A stretch of 64,000 bases of DNA from Myxococcus hansupus (GTDB taxonomy: Bacteria; Myxococcota; Myxococcia; Myxococcales; Myxococcaceae), in assembly GCF_000280925.3 (NCBI RefSeq), contig NZ_CP012109.1, positions 8,964,001-9,028,000 on the forward strand, read 5' to 3'. The translations under genes were made by a program, and so were the position numbers. Shown in pieces: positions 1 to 8,995 of the stretch. The first letter of the stretch is position 1. Each line of letters starts with the position of its first letter. The notes beneath the pieces were generated by a model that was given only the letters and a program-made list of their open reading frames with translations, made no database searches and had not been told where the DNA came from.

Positions 1-162
1 GGGCCCACCCGGTATGCCCTCACCTGCCGGCCCGTGGTGGTGGCGGGCTTCTACGTGGGGCTCTTCCTGGCGGGCCTGGAGGCCAGTGGCGCCCGCAATC
101 CCGCCGTCCAGATTGTCCGCAGGGAGGGCGAGGAGGCGGTGTACGACATCGCTTGGGGGTGA
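1..162 (+). CDS. C-terminal fragment of a DUF2378/TIGR02265-like protein (5' end outside window)
   Basis: The frame is open from base 1 to the TGA at 160-162 and gives 53 residues. They contain a GFYVGLFLAGLEASGA helix followed by two short strands ending in YDIAWG. This resembles the C-terminus of the roughly 200-residue Myxococcus paralogous family TIGR02265 (DUF2378), whose function is unknown. The family match is from memory of its C-terminal pattern, so it is moderate. Nothing can be said about the start or upstream context. The next gene begins 36 bases downstream on the same strand. Confidence 0.6.
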   Translation, partial: GPTRYALTCRPVVVAGFYVGLFLAGLEASGARNPAVQIVRREGEEAVYDIAWG

Positions 163-198
163 GCATCAGGGGGGAGGGCGTGCTAGTGACGGCCTGAA

Positions 199-870
199 AT
201 GTCCACGCCTTCGTCGAACCCTTCGTCCTCGTCCGCGAGCTTCTCCGACACCCAGGTCCAGCTCTCCGCCACGCTCCGCGCCCTGTCCTCGCGGCTGCCC
301 GAATCCCTGACGGTGCGCGAGCTGATGCAGGCGTGTGGCGAGCAGGGCCTCCTGCTCTTCTGCTGCATCCTGACCTTCCCCTTCCTGCTGCCCGTGTCGA
401 TTCCGGGCGTGTCCACGGTGTTCGGCCTCCTCATCGTCCTCATCGGCGTGGGCGTGACGTTCAACCGGACCCCCTGGCTGCCCCGCAAGCTGCTGGACAA
501 GACGCTGCTGCGCACCAACCTGGCGCCGGCGTTGGACAAGGGCGCGGAGGTCTTCACGAAGTACGTGGACCGGCTGAGCAAGCCGCGGCTGCTGGTCCTC
601 ACGCACGGTAGCAGCACCAACCGTTTCAACGGCTTCATGCTGTTCTTCGCCGGCGTGCTGCTGATGATGCCCTTCGGGCTGATTCCCTTCAGCAACACGC
701 TTCCGGCGCTCGCCGCGCTCTTCTTCGCCATCGGCATCCTGCAGCGCGACGGCTACTTCATCCTCATGGGGCACGGCATGACGGTGGGCACGCTCACCTA
801 CTTCACCGTCCTCATCTACGGCGCGGTGCAGGGCGGCCGCAGCCTGGCCAGCGTCTTCGGCGGGGGCTGA
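199..870 (+). CDS. ExoD family membrane protein
   Basis: The product has 223 residues with a polar N-terminus (1-45) and about five hydrophobic segments near 51-68, 71-88, 146-164, 167-183 and 187-210. The FPFLLPVSIPGVST and FGLIPFSNTLPAL segments are a repeated pair typical of ExoD (PF06055), a family linked to exopolysaccharide synthesis in rhizobia but with no settled biochemical role. The length matches the family. A strong hairpin starts at the stop codon, so the gene is probably monocistronic or the last of its unit. Substrate and role here are unknown. Confidence 0.85.
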   Translation: MSTPSSNPSSSSASFSDTQVQLSATLRALSSRLPESLTVRELMQACGEQGLLLFCCILTFPFLLPVSIPGVSTVFGLLIVLIGVGVTFNRTPWLPRKLLDKTLLRTNLAPALDKGAEVFTKYVDRLSKPRLLVLTHGSSTNRFNGFMLFFAGVLLMMPFGLIPFSNTLPALAALFFAIGILQRDGYFILMGHGMTVGTLTYFTVLIYGAVQGGRSLASVFGGG

Positions 871-891
871 GCCCGCACGTGGGTGCGGGCT
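870..891 (+). terminator. Terminator-like hairpin after the ExoD-family gene
   Basis: A perfect 9-bp stem (870-878 with 883-891) closes a GTGG loop and begins at the last base of the ExoD-family stop codon. No T-run follows, so it could also be an mRNA-stabilising hairpin. In such GC-rich genomes strong hairpins without a long U tract are common at gene ends. Confidence 0.5.
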
Positions 892-1008
892 GACCTGCCG
901 CCCGGGTTGACCTTATTTGCCCGGTGAGCCGGGCATTACGGCCCGTCTGGAATCCGTCCTACCGTCCCCGGGCGTTCTCGTTATCATCCGTCCGGGCGGC
1001 CCCCCCCG

Positions 1009-4000
1009 ATGCGGCAATACCCTCTCGAAACCCAGCCCCGGCTGGAGGATGCGGCGCGTCGCCACGCGGAAGGCGAGGTCGTGGGCGGCCGTTACCGCAT
1101 CCTCGACTTCCTCGGTCGGGGCGGGGCGGGCACCGTCTGGCGCGCGCAGGACCTGCTCGCGGGCCCGGTGGCCGTGAAGCGGCTGCACCAGACGCTGGAG
1201 GACCTGGCGCGCCTGCCCGAGGGCGAGAACACGCCGTCCTCCATGGCCCGGCACGAGCTGGCGCTGTCGCTGGCGCACGAGTTCCAGACGCTCGCCTCGG
1301 TCCGCCATCCGCACGTCATCAGCGTGTTGGACTACGGCTTCGACGCGGAGCACCGGCCGTATCTGGCCATGGACCTGCTGGAGGACGCGCAGCACCTGGT
1401 GAAGGCGGGCACGGGCCAGCCGCTGCGCGTGCAGGTGGGCCTCTTGGTCCAGACGCTGCTGGCGCTGGCGTACCTGCACCGGCGCGGCATCATCCACCGC
1501 GACCTCAAGCCGGCGAACGTGCTGGTGGCCCATGGCCAGGTGAAGGTGCTGGATTTCGGGCTGGCGGTGGGGCGCGAGCATGTCCACCGCGCGCAGCCGG
1601 GCGGCACGCCGGGTTACCTCGCGCCGGAGCTGTTCGAGGACCAGCCGCCCTCCGAGGTGACGGACCTCTTCAGCGTGGGCGCCATGGCCAGCCAGATGAT
1701 GTTCGGCCGGCTGCCGCATGCGGGGCAGGTGCCCGCGCCGCCGGACTTCCCGCCCGAGCTCAAGGCGGCGCTGGAGCGGTTGGTGTCTCCGGACCCTCGG
1801 GAGCGGCCGCGTGGCGCCGACGCGGTGATTGCGGAGCTCTGCGCCGCCACGGGTGAGCCGGTGCCGCCCGAGTCCGCCGCCACGCGGGAGAGCTTCCTTC
1901 AGGCCGCGCGCTATGTGGGCCGGGTGGAGGAGCTGTCGCGTCTGTCCGCCGTGCTGGAGGCGGCCATGGTGGGCCGCGGAGGCGCGTGGCTGGTGGGCGG
2001 CGAGAGCGGCGTGGGCAAGTCGCGGCTCCTGGAGGAGCTGCGCGCGCTGGCGCTGGTGAAGGGCGCGGTGGTGCTGCGAGGCCAGGGCGTGGCGGCGGGT
2101 GGCAGCCCCTACCAGGAATGGCGCCCGGTGCTGCGCTGGCTGTCCATCCTCACCCCGCTGGACGAGCGCGAGGCCAGCGTCCTCAAGCCGCTGGTGCCGG
2201 ACATCGAGTCGCTGCTGGGCCACCCCGTGGCCGACCCGGCCGAGGTGGGCGCGGACATGGTGCAGGCGCGCTTGCTCCAGGTGGTGGAGGACGTCTTCGC
2301 GCGGCTGACGCAGCCCGTGGTGGTGGTGCTGGAGGACCTGCACTGGGCGGGGGGCGAGTCGCTGCACCTGCTCGCGCGGCTGGCCACGCGCGCGCCCACG
2401 TTGAGCCTGCTGCTCCTGGGGAGCTTCCGCGACGACGAGGCGCCCGCGTTGCCCTCGGCGCTGCCGGACTTGTCGCTGCTGCGGCTGCCCCGGCTGGGGG
2501 CTCGGGAAGTCTCCCTGCTCAGCGAGTCCATGATGGGCGCGCCGGGGAGCCGGCCGCACCTGGTGGAGCTGCTGCTGCGCGAGACGGAGGGCAACCCGTT
2601 CTTCCTGGTGGAGGTGGTGCGCGCGCTGGCGGAGGAGGCGGGCGGGTTGGACCGGCTGGGCGACATGGCGCTGCCCGAGCGCGTCTTCGCGGGCGGCGTG
2701 CGCCGGCTGGTGCAACGGCGCCTGGAGAAGGTGCCCGTGGCGGCGCGGGAGCTGCTCCGGGTGGCGGCCATCGTCGGACGGCAGGTGGATGTGCCGCTGT
2801 TGCGGCATGCCGTGCCCGGCGTGGACGTGGAGGGCTGGCTCACGGACTGCGAGGCGGCCGCCGTGCTGGACGTGGCGGACGACCACTGGCGCTTCGCGCA
2901 CGACAAGCTGCGCGAAGGCGTCCTGGACGAGCTGCCCGCCGACGCTCGGCCCGAACTGCACCGGCGCGCCGCGCTGGCGATGGAGGCCGCGCACGGGCAG
3001 CGGCCGGAGTGGGCCTCCGCGCTGGCCTACCACTGGGGCATGGCCGGGGACGCGCTGCGCGAGGCGTCGCATGCGCGGCGCGCGGGCGAGGATGCGCTGC
3101 GCGTGGGCGCCTGTCAGGAGGCGCTGTCGTTCCTGACGCGGGCGCTGGAACGCGTGTCCGGGGCCGGCGGTGATGCGATGTCGCTGGGGCACCTGGAGGC
3201 GCTGCTCGCGGAGACGCGCTTTCAGCTCGGGGAGCTTCAGGCGTTCCGGTCTCATGCGGAGCGAGCGCTGAAGCACTTCGGCTGGCCGGTGCCCACCACG
3301 CGCATGGGGTGGGCGCTGGGGACGGTGGGGCAGGGCGTGCTGCGGCTGGCGCAGAGCTCTCGGCCGGAGGATTACGACGAGGAGACGGAGGACCGGCGGC
3401 GGGTGCGGCGCGTGGCGGGGCGGCTGCTGATGCGGCTGCTCGACGCGTTCATCTACGCGCACCAGGCGCTCCCGGTGCTCTGGTCCGGATTGCGCGCGTT
3501 GAACCTGTGCGAGCCCGCGGGGGCTTCGCCGGAGCTGGCGCGGGGCTACACGAGCATGGCGGTGGTGGTGGGCACGCTGCCCATCCGCGCGGTGGCGGAG
3601 ACGTGGGTCCGCCGCGCGCTGGAGGTGGCCGAAAGCGTGGGCAGCCCCGCGGACCTGGCCTTCGTGCTGTGCCGCAACGCCGTGTACGGGGCGTACGTGG
3701 CGCGGTGGGCGGAGGCGGAGGCGTGGCTGGAGCGGGCCATTGGCATCGTCGACTCCGTGGGCGACTTGCGGCTGGCGGAGGAGTGCCGCGCGCTCCTCAC
3801 GGTGGTGTCGTGCTACCAGGGGAAGTTCGCGCGGGGCCTGCCGTTGATGGCGTGGCTGAAGCACTCGGCGCGGCGGCGTGGCGCGCTCCAGACGCAGCAT
3901 TGGGCGTTGCACTACCAGGCGCACATCCACCTGCGGCTGGGGGCGCTCGACAAGGCGCGCGCCGCGCTGGAAGAGACGCTGGCGTGGACGGAGTCGCAGG

Positions 4001-4539
4001 GCGGCCAGACGGACCGCATCATCGTGGAAGGGACGTTGGCGCTGCTGCGGCTGCGCGAGGGCGACGCGGCGGGGGCTCGCGAGGCGGCGGAGCAGGCCCT
4101 GGCGAAGATGTCGGCCGGCAAGCCGGTGGCGCACTTCGTGTACTTCGGCGTCGTGACGGTGGCCGAGGTGCTGCTGACGCTGTGGGAGCAGGGCGCGGAC
4201 GCTTCGCTGGTCGCGAGCGCCAAGGCTGCGCGGCGAGAGGCGGATGTCTTCGCCAGGGTGTTTCCCTTTGGCGAAGCCGCGGCTCGGCTGTGGCGCGGGA
4301 GCGAGGCGTGGCTGGAAGGGGATGCCACGCGGGCCTTCGAGTCGTGGCGCCGGTGCATCACCGTGGCGTCGAAGAAGGGACAGGCCTTCGAGGAGGCGCA
4401 CGCGAGGTTGTCCCTGGCGCGGCATCTGCCTTCGGAGGACCCCGCGCGGTGGGGGCACCAGCAACGCGCGGTGGAGCTGTTTACCCGTCTGGGCATGCGT
4501 GATGAGCTGGCCCGGGCGGAGGCCATCGCGAGCCGATGA
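1009..4539 (+). CDS. Ser/Thr protein kinase fused to AAA/NACHT-like ATPase and TPR region
   Basis: This is a 1176-residue cytoplasmic signalling protein with no membrane segment. The kinase domain (about 28-285) has the glycine loop LGRGGAGTV, VAVKR, the catalytic HRDLKPAN (D165) and DFG (D182), so it looks active. From about 303 a YVGRVEEL segment leads into an AAA_16-type ATPase with P-loop GGESGVGKS (K337). A helical, TPR-like region covers roughly 600-1176. The architecture resembles the PknK/AfsK-like kinase-ATPase group common in myxobacteria. The 3' end overlaps the next gene as ATGA, so kinase and methyltransferase are translationally coupled. The partners and signal are unknown. Confidence 0.9.
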   Translation: MRQYPLETQPRLEDAARRHAEGEVVGGRYRILDFLGRGGAGTVWRAQDLLAGPVAVKRLHQTLEDLARLPEGENTPSSMARHELALSLAHEFQTLASVRHPHVISVLDYGFDAEHRPYLAMDLLEDAQHLVKAGTGQPLRVQVGLLVQTLLALAYLHRRGIIHRDLKPANVLVAHGQVKVLDFGLAVGREHVHRAQPGGTPGYLAPELFEDQPPSEVTDLFSVGAMASQMMFGRLPHAGQVPAPPDFPPELKAALERLVSPDPRERPRGADAVIAELCAATGEPVPPESAATRESFLQAARYVGRVEELSRLSAVLEAAMVGRGGAWLVGGESGVGKSRLLEELRALALVKGAVVLRGQGVAAGGSPYQEWRPVLRWLSILTPLDEREASVLKPLVPDIESLLGHPVADPAEVGADMVQARLLQVVEDVFARLTQPVVVVLEDLHWAGGESLHLLARLATRAPTLSLLLLGSFRDDEAPALPSALPDLSLLRLPRLGAREVSLLSESMMGAPGSRPHLVELLLRETEGNPFFLVEVVRALAEEAGGLDRLGDMALPERVFAGGVRRLVQRRLEKVPVAARELLRVAAIVGRQVDVPLLRHAVPGVDVEGWLTDCEAAAVLDVADDHWRFAHDKLREGVLDELPADARPELHRRAALAMEAAHGQRPEWASALAYHWGMAGDALREASHARRAGEDALRVGACQEALSFLTRALERVSGAGGDAMSLGHLEALLAETRFQLGELQAFRSHAERALKHFGWPVPTTRMGWALGTVGQGVLRLAQSSRPEDYDEETEDRRRVRRVAGRLLMRLLDAFIYAHQALPVLWSGLRALNLCEPAGASPELARGYTSMAVVVGTLPIRAVAETWVRRALEVAESVGSPADLAFVLCRNAVYGAYVARWAEAEAWLERAIGIVDSVGDLRLAEECRALLTVVSCYQGKFARGLPLMAWLKHSARRRGALQTQHWALHYQAHIHLRLGALDKARAALEETLAWTESQGGQTDRIIVEGTLALLRLREGDAAGAREAAEQALAKMSAGKPVAHFVYFGVVTVAEVLLTLWEQGADASLVASAKAARREADVFARVFPFGEAAARLWRGSEAWLEGDATRAFESWRRCITVASKKGQAFEEAHARLSLARHLPSEDPARWGHQQRAVELFTRLGMRDELARAEAIASR

Positions 4540-5405
4540 ACGGCGTGCAAGCACGGGATGTGGCATCGCTGGCGTGTCCGGCCTGTGGCGGGACGCTGGT
4601 GTTCCACGGGCGCGAGGCGCACGGGTGCCTCCGCGAAGGGTGGCTGCGGTGCGGCGGCTGCGGCGAGGCGTGGCGTGTGGAGCGCGGCATGGCCCGGCTG
4701 TACCGAGAGGACACGGTGCGCGGCACGGACCGGCTGATGCGCGTCATCTACGACGGGCTGCCGGTGCTGCATGACCCGCTGACCACGTTGCTGACGCCGC
4801 TGTTCCAATCGGTCTCGGAAGCGCGGATGCGCGCGGGGTACATGCGGCGGCTGGAGCTCGCTTCGCTGGTTCCGCACGAGGACGGGAGCCCGGTGCGGGT
4901 GTTGGAGGTTGGCGTGGGGTCCGGGGCGAACCTGCCGCTCATCCGGGATGGCCTGCCGTCAGGGCTCGATGTGGAAGTGTGGGGCGTGGACCTGAGCGAG
5001 GGCATGCTCAAGCACTGTCGGCGGCGGCTGAAGGCCGGTGATTACTCGGGTGTGCGGTTGATGATGGCGGATGCGCACACGCTGCCGTTTCCGGACGCGT
5101 CGTTCGACCGGGTGTTGCACGTGGGCGGCATCGGTGGCTACCGGGAGCCCGCGCAGGCCCTGGCCGAGATGGCCCGGGTGGCGAAGCCAGGGACGCCGCT
5201 GGTGGTGGTGGACGAGCAGATGGACCCAGCCTTCCGGCCCTCGCTGTTCCAACGTGCCGCGTTCCGGGCGATTACGTTCTACTCGAGCGACCCGCACTGT
5301 CCCCGTGAGCTGTTGCCCACTGGCGCGGTCGATGTCCGCGAGGAACAGGTGGCGCCGTTCTATTACTGTCTGTCGTTCCGGATGCCAGGCGCGCATGCCG
5401 GTTGA
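4536..5405 (+). CDS. Zinc-ribbon class I SAM-dependent methyltransferase
   Basis: The product has 289 residues. An N-terminal zinc ribbon carries two CxxC pairs (C14/C17 and C39/C42), reminiscent of the Trm112-like or RlmA-type cap. A Rossmann-fold methyltransferase follows: motif I VLEVGVGSGANL at 122-132, an acidic motif II in VWGVDLSEGM (151-154), and a UbiE/Methyltransf_11-like DAHTLPFPDASFDRV segment. The ATG lies inside the kinase stop (ATGA), which fixes the start. The substrate cannot be read from sequence; small molecule, lipid quinone and RNA are all possible. Coupling to the kinase suggests a shared pathway or regulation. Confidence 0.85.
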   Translation: MNGVQARDVASLACPACGGTLVFHGREAHGCLREGWLRCGGCGEAWRVERGMARLYREDTVRGTDRLMRVIYDGLPVLHDPLTTLLTPLFQSVSEARMRAGYMRRLELASLVPHEDGSPVRVLEVGVGSGANLPLIRDGLPSGLDVEVWGVDLSEGMLKHCRRRLKAGDYSGVRLMMADAHTLPFPDASFDRVLHVGGIGGYREPAQALAEMARVAKPGTPLVVVDEQMDPAFRPSLFQRAAFRAITFYSSDPHCPRELLPTGAVDVREEQVAPFYYCLSFRMPGAHAG

Positions 5406-5655
5406 GATGTCCTGTGCGACACCTGCTTCAGTGGCTCGACCGCATGCCCTGAGCTCGTTCACGAGAGAATGCAGACGCGGGCAGGGTCTCAAGGGCAAAC
5501 TGCTTCTAGAAACTCAACGTCAGGTGTGCCCGGGGGCTCGGGGGCTCATCGTGAATGTTGTTTGATGGGCAGGGTTCATGTGTCTGATTGAGTGGCCGGT
5601 GCTCCTGTGATCGACACTCCTGTCGCCCACCCGCGGGCGTTCAGGAGGATGACGA

Positions 5656-8121
5656 ATGTCCAAGCCAGAGTTCGAGCTTCACTTGGGGGGAGGCCTCTAT
5701 CTCGACAGTCAGGGAAACATCCGACAGGGCGCCCCGCCTCCCAAGTCCGTGCCCGTCTTCGAAGTGCCTTTCCAGTTGCCCCTGGAGCCGAGCAAGCTCA
5801 AGGACACGGTGGCCAAAGTCGAGAAGGCGCTGAAATCCGTCACGAAAGACCCGGAGGTCATCGCGATGTTCGCGCGGTTTGGATATGCATCCAAGCTGCT
5901 CGATGTGCTTTCCGCTGTCACGAAGGTGGCCGCGATGATTGCGCCCGTTCTGAGCGTCGCAGCCTTCGCCTATGACATCCTGAAGCTATTCGGTCTCTTC
6001 AAGAGCACGCCTTCCTCATTCGAGAAGAAGGTCATGGAGGCCGTGGCGGAAATCACCGACACGCAGCGGGTCATCTTCGCGCATATCACTGAAACCCATG
6101 TGACTGGGGCGCACAGCCGAATCTCGACATGGGTCGCAGGTGTGATGGACTACTTCACGTCCCTGCAGAACAGCCACCCGAGCCTTCAGGACTTGAAGGA
6201 CGAGTACAACAAGCTCGAGTCCACGCAGGAAGAGCGGTCCGGAGACGTCCAGTGGTTGTTGACGGACCTCACCTGGCGCATCCTCTTCCCTCGGGCTGAT
6301 TATTCCCGGGTGTGGGGATTCATGAGTGACCTGGTCCACACGATGCCCGCGGCCGCCGGTCAACCGCCGGTGAAGACGCCGTTCCCGGCCAACAACAGCC
6401 TCGTATTCGACCATCGCCTGATGACGCCGCTGGTCTTGTTTGCCAGCGAGGCATACCTCACCGCCATCCGGGCAATTCGCCCGGAGCACCGCGTGATTGG
6501 GACCTTCCACAACAAGTTGCTGCTCATGGCGGACGCGCTGGAGCGTTGCGCGCAGCAGATGCGCTCCGATGGACTGGGGCGCACGGTCTACGCCCCAAGC
6601 CACTTCACCAGGGTCCGCGCCAGCGACGTCATCCCCGGCCGGCCGTTCACCGGGGCGCCGGTCATCTCTCCTCGCTGCAGTCGCTGGCCCGTTGGCGCCC
6701 TCGACTTGCGGCGGCACAGCGATTCCTACTTCAACACGTTCCTGAACGACCTCTCCCTGGCTGAGACACGCGGCAATGTGACGTCCAGTCGTTTCGGTGG
6801 ACTCGATTTTCGCTGGATACCGCCCGCGGTGCTCGGGGAGCACCAAGAGCCTTGGGGATGGGAGATCCTGAACCCGGACGAATGCGCGGCCGCCGCCAAT
6901 GCACAGTCCGAGGCAGACTATGCCGAGTTGCTGGCGACCAGCGGATATGTCGAGTTGCTTCGGGTGGTCGCTCTGTTGCGCAACGAGGCGACGGAGCCTT
7001 CCTCCAGCATGACCGCGTCACAGAAGCGGATGAGTCTCTTTCGTGCACCCCTCCCGGCGGAGTCCGTGGCGATCAAGAGCGGCGGCTCCGGTTGGGTCAA
7101 GGAGACGGTCGGCACGGGAAAGCGGGAGTCACAGAACTGGGGGGCGACGCTCGCCCTGGGCACGCAGCCCCTGAATCGTGCCTATCCCCTCAAATACAAT
7201 ATCGTGCTGCGAACGCTGGTGGCTGGCGCTTCCTATGAAGATTACTATCGAACGTCTTATGTGCCCGAGCCTGACCGTCCGAGTGCATTGGCGTTGGCCA
7301 TCGACACGGTGCCCGGCGTCTTGCTCGACGAGTTCTACATCTTCAAGAACGTCGAGAGTCCGCGGGAAGCGGTCGGCCTGCACGACCGCCAGCGGGTGAT
7401 GACCGCGGCGACATTCGATTGGTGGATTCAAGTTGCTACTCCGTTCTCGCTCGACAATGACTTTCTTGAGACGGCCGTCGAGCTGGGCACGTTAGGGTTT
7501 ATCGCTCCAGTGGGAGGCGGTTCGGCCGGAGACCGGCTACCAGATGGCACCCCTGGCACGGGCGCCTCGGTGGGCATGGCGTCCTGGCTTCCTGGTGGGC
7601 TGCCGAACGACGTCATCGGGACGCACACCCCCTTCATCGGCTGGAAGCCAGGGGTGGCGGAGCTGGATGGGCAGCGTCGCGAACCGAAGGTGGTCCCTGT
7701 CACCGTGAAGTATCGAATCGATTGGCTGGGCGACGATCTGCGAATGGAGTTTCGAAACGTCCCGCAGGACCGCAACTACGTGGTGCATGTCGTGCTGGAG
7801 GAGTTCCTGCCACGAACGGGCAAATGGCTGCATACGGCGATTCCCGTTCCAATCAATGGCTGCCTGACCTTCATTCCCCAGCGCTTCTTCGAGGAGGAAG
7901 CCAAGGCTGTCGCGAACGCGGGCCAAGCCATCGCAGTGTTCTACAAACGCCAGTTCGTGGATGTTGCCGTCGGGCGCCCTCCGCCAGATCCGAAGTTCGA
8001 CCCGATTCGTCCGGGCGATCTCGTCAGTCTCAATCAGGTCGTTTCACTGGGACAATCGCTTGAGCGCCTCGGCTTCACTCTGGAAATGCAGGAGAGGGAT
8101 GGGGGCCCTGGCGAGGGGTAG
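5656..8121 (+). CDS. Large protein of unknown function with helical hydrophobic N-terminal domain
   Basis: I do not recognise this 821-residue protein. An AGGAGG box at 5643-5648 sits 7 bases before the ATG. There is no signal peptide. Residues 48-115 look helical, with a strongly hydrophobic stretch at 89-115, followed by amphipathic helices (120-200). The rest (about 230-821) looks beta-rich, with many aromatic and proline positions and no obvious catalytic motif. A helical hydrophobic N-domain followed by beta-rich domains recalls pore-forming toxins, but I see no diagnostic Cry block, so this is a hypothesis. GC is visibly lower than in flanking genes. It stands alone between a methyltransferase and a convergent lipid operon. 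Confidence 0.8.
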   Translation: MSKPEFELHLGGGLYLDSQGNIRQGAPPPKSVPVFEVPFQLPLEPSKLKDTVAKVEKALKSVTKDPEVIAMFARFGYASKLLDVLSAVTKVAAMIAPVLSVAAFAYDILKLFGLFKSTPSSFEKKVMEAVAEITDTQRVIFAHITETHVTGAHSRISTWVAGVMDYFTSLQNSHPSLQDLKDEYNKLESTQEERSGDVQWLLTDLTWRILFPRADYSRVWGFMSDLVHTMPAAAGQPPVKTPFPANNSLVFDHRLMTPLVLFASEAYLTAIRAIRPEHRVIGTFHNKLLLMADALERCAQQMRSDGLGRTVYAPSHFTRVRASDVIPGRPFTGAPVISPRCSRWPVGALDLRRHSDSYFNTFLNDLSLAETRGNVTSSRFGGLDFRWIPPAVLGEHQEPWGWEILNPDECAAAANAQSEADYAELLATSGYVELLRVVALLRNEATEPSSSMTASQKRMSLFRAPLPAESVAIKSGGSGWVKETVGTGKRESQNWGATLALGTQPLNRAYPLKYNIVLRTLVAGASYEDYYRTSYVPEPDRPSALALAIDTVPGVLLDEFYIFKNVESPREAVGLHDRQRVMTAATFDWWIQVATPFSLDNDFLETAVELGTLGFIAPVGGGSAGDRLPDGTPGTGASVGMASWLPGGLPNDVIGTHTPFIGWKPGVAELDGQRREPKVVPVTVKYRIDWLGDDLRMEFRNVPQDRNYVVHVVLEEFLPRTGKWLHTAIPVPINGCLTFIPQRFFEEEAKAVANAGQAIAVFYKRQFVDVAVGRPPPDPKFDPIRPGDLVSLNQVVSLGQSLERLGFTLEMQERDGGPGEG

Positions 8122-8167
8122 GGGCGGTCGCTTGCGGGAGGCCCTCGCGCGCTTTGTGCACCCGTCC

Positions 8168-8995
8168 CTACGGATTCAACACCAAATCCAGCAGCCGCAG
8201 CGTCATGCCACCCGTGAAATCAATGGTGGCACCGTTGAACCAACCCGCTTCCTCACCGGCGAGCACGGTGACGAAGCGGGCCACTTCCTCCACGGTGCTC
8301 ATGCGTCCCGCGGGGTTCATCTTCGCGTGCGCGGCCTCCAGCCGGGCCAGGGCCTCCGGCGAGTAGACGTGCTTGAGCGCGGGCGTCATCACCGTGCCGA
8401 ACTTGAGCAGATTCACCCGGTGTCCCCTGGGGCCCAGCTCCATCGCGAGGTAACGGACGTACATCTCCAGCGCCGCCTTCGACGCGCTGATGAGCCCCGT
8501 GTTCCCCAGGTGCGTCTCATCCAGCGGATTCTGGAGCCCCAGCAGCCGCGACTCCGGAGCCAACAGGTCCGCGTCCGCCAGCGCCTGCGCCCAATACACG
8601 AACGAGTGCGCCATCGTGTCGAAGGTGCGGCGGATGCGCCGCGCGTGCAGCCGGTCCTCTCCCGCCGACAGGAAGTGCCCCACCGACGCCCCTGCAATCG
8701 AATGCACGAAGAGCTTCACGCTTCGGAGACCCGCCACCTCCCGGAGCGCGGCCACGCCCGCCTCCGCGGCCTCCGGCGTGGAGGCATCCGCTTGCCACAT
8801 CACCACGCGGCGTCCCGCGCTCCGGACCTGTTGCTCCAACTGCGAGGCCGTGTCCGGGTACCGGCCCCGGTGGACCCCGAAGACATTCAGCCCGGGTTTG
8901 TGTGCCACCGCCTCCGCGATGCCCGCGCCCGTCCCCGATGAAGCGCCCAGAATGACCGCCCACTCCTGCCCTGTGTCGCCGCCACCTTCGTTCAT
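8168..8995 (-). CDS. Short-chain dehydrogenase/enoyl-reductase-like protein lacking the catalytic Tyr
   Basis: The product has 275 residues in an SDR Rossmann fold. The cofactor loop GASSGTGAGI lies at 17-26, the catalytic-region lysine is in ISASKAALEMYVRYLA (K173), and a C-terminal DFTGGM follows. The YVRYLAMELGPRGHRVN stretch is closest to the FabI branch. Neither a classical YxxxK Tyr (position -4 is Ile169) nor a FabI-type Yx6K Tyr (position -7 is Thr166) is present, which I confirmed in the DNA. It may be a non-catalytic or divergent reductase. The start overlaps the upstream acyltransferase stop by ATGA (8992-8995). It is the last gene of the four-gene lipid operon. Confidence 0.85.
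   Translation of the reverse strand: MNEGGGDTGQEWAVILGASSGTGAGIAEAVAHKPGLNVFGVHRGRYPDTASQLEQQVRSAGRRVVMWQADASTPEAAEAGVAALREVAGLRSVKLFVHSIAGASVGHFLSAGEDRLHARRIRRTFDTMAHSFVYWAQALADADLLAPESRLLGLQNPLDETHLGNTGLISASKAALEMYVRYLAMELGPRGHRVNLLKFGTVMTPALKHVYSPEALARLEAAHAKMNPAGRMSTVEEVARFVTVLAGEEAGWFNGATIDFTGGMTLRLLDLVLNP

Noticed and set aside
913..4566. 1217-codon antisense reading frame across the kinase gene
   Set aside because: Arg/His/Gln/Pro-rich composition typical of antisense frames in GC-rich DNA, no motif or ribosome-binding site; the plus-strand kinase has clear conserved motifs.
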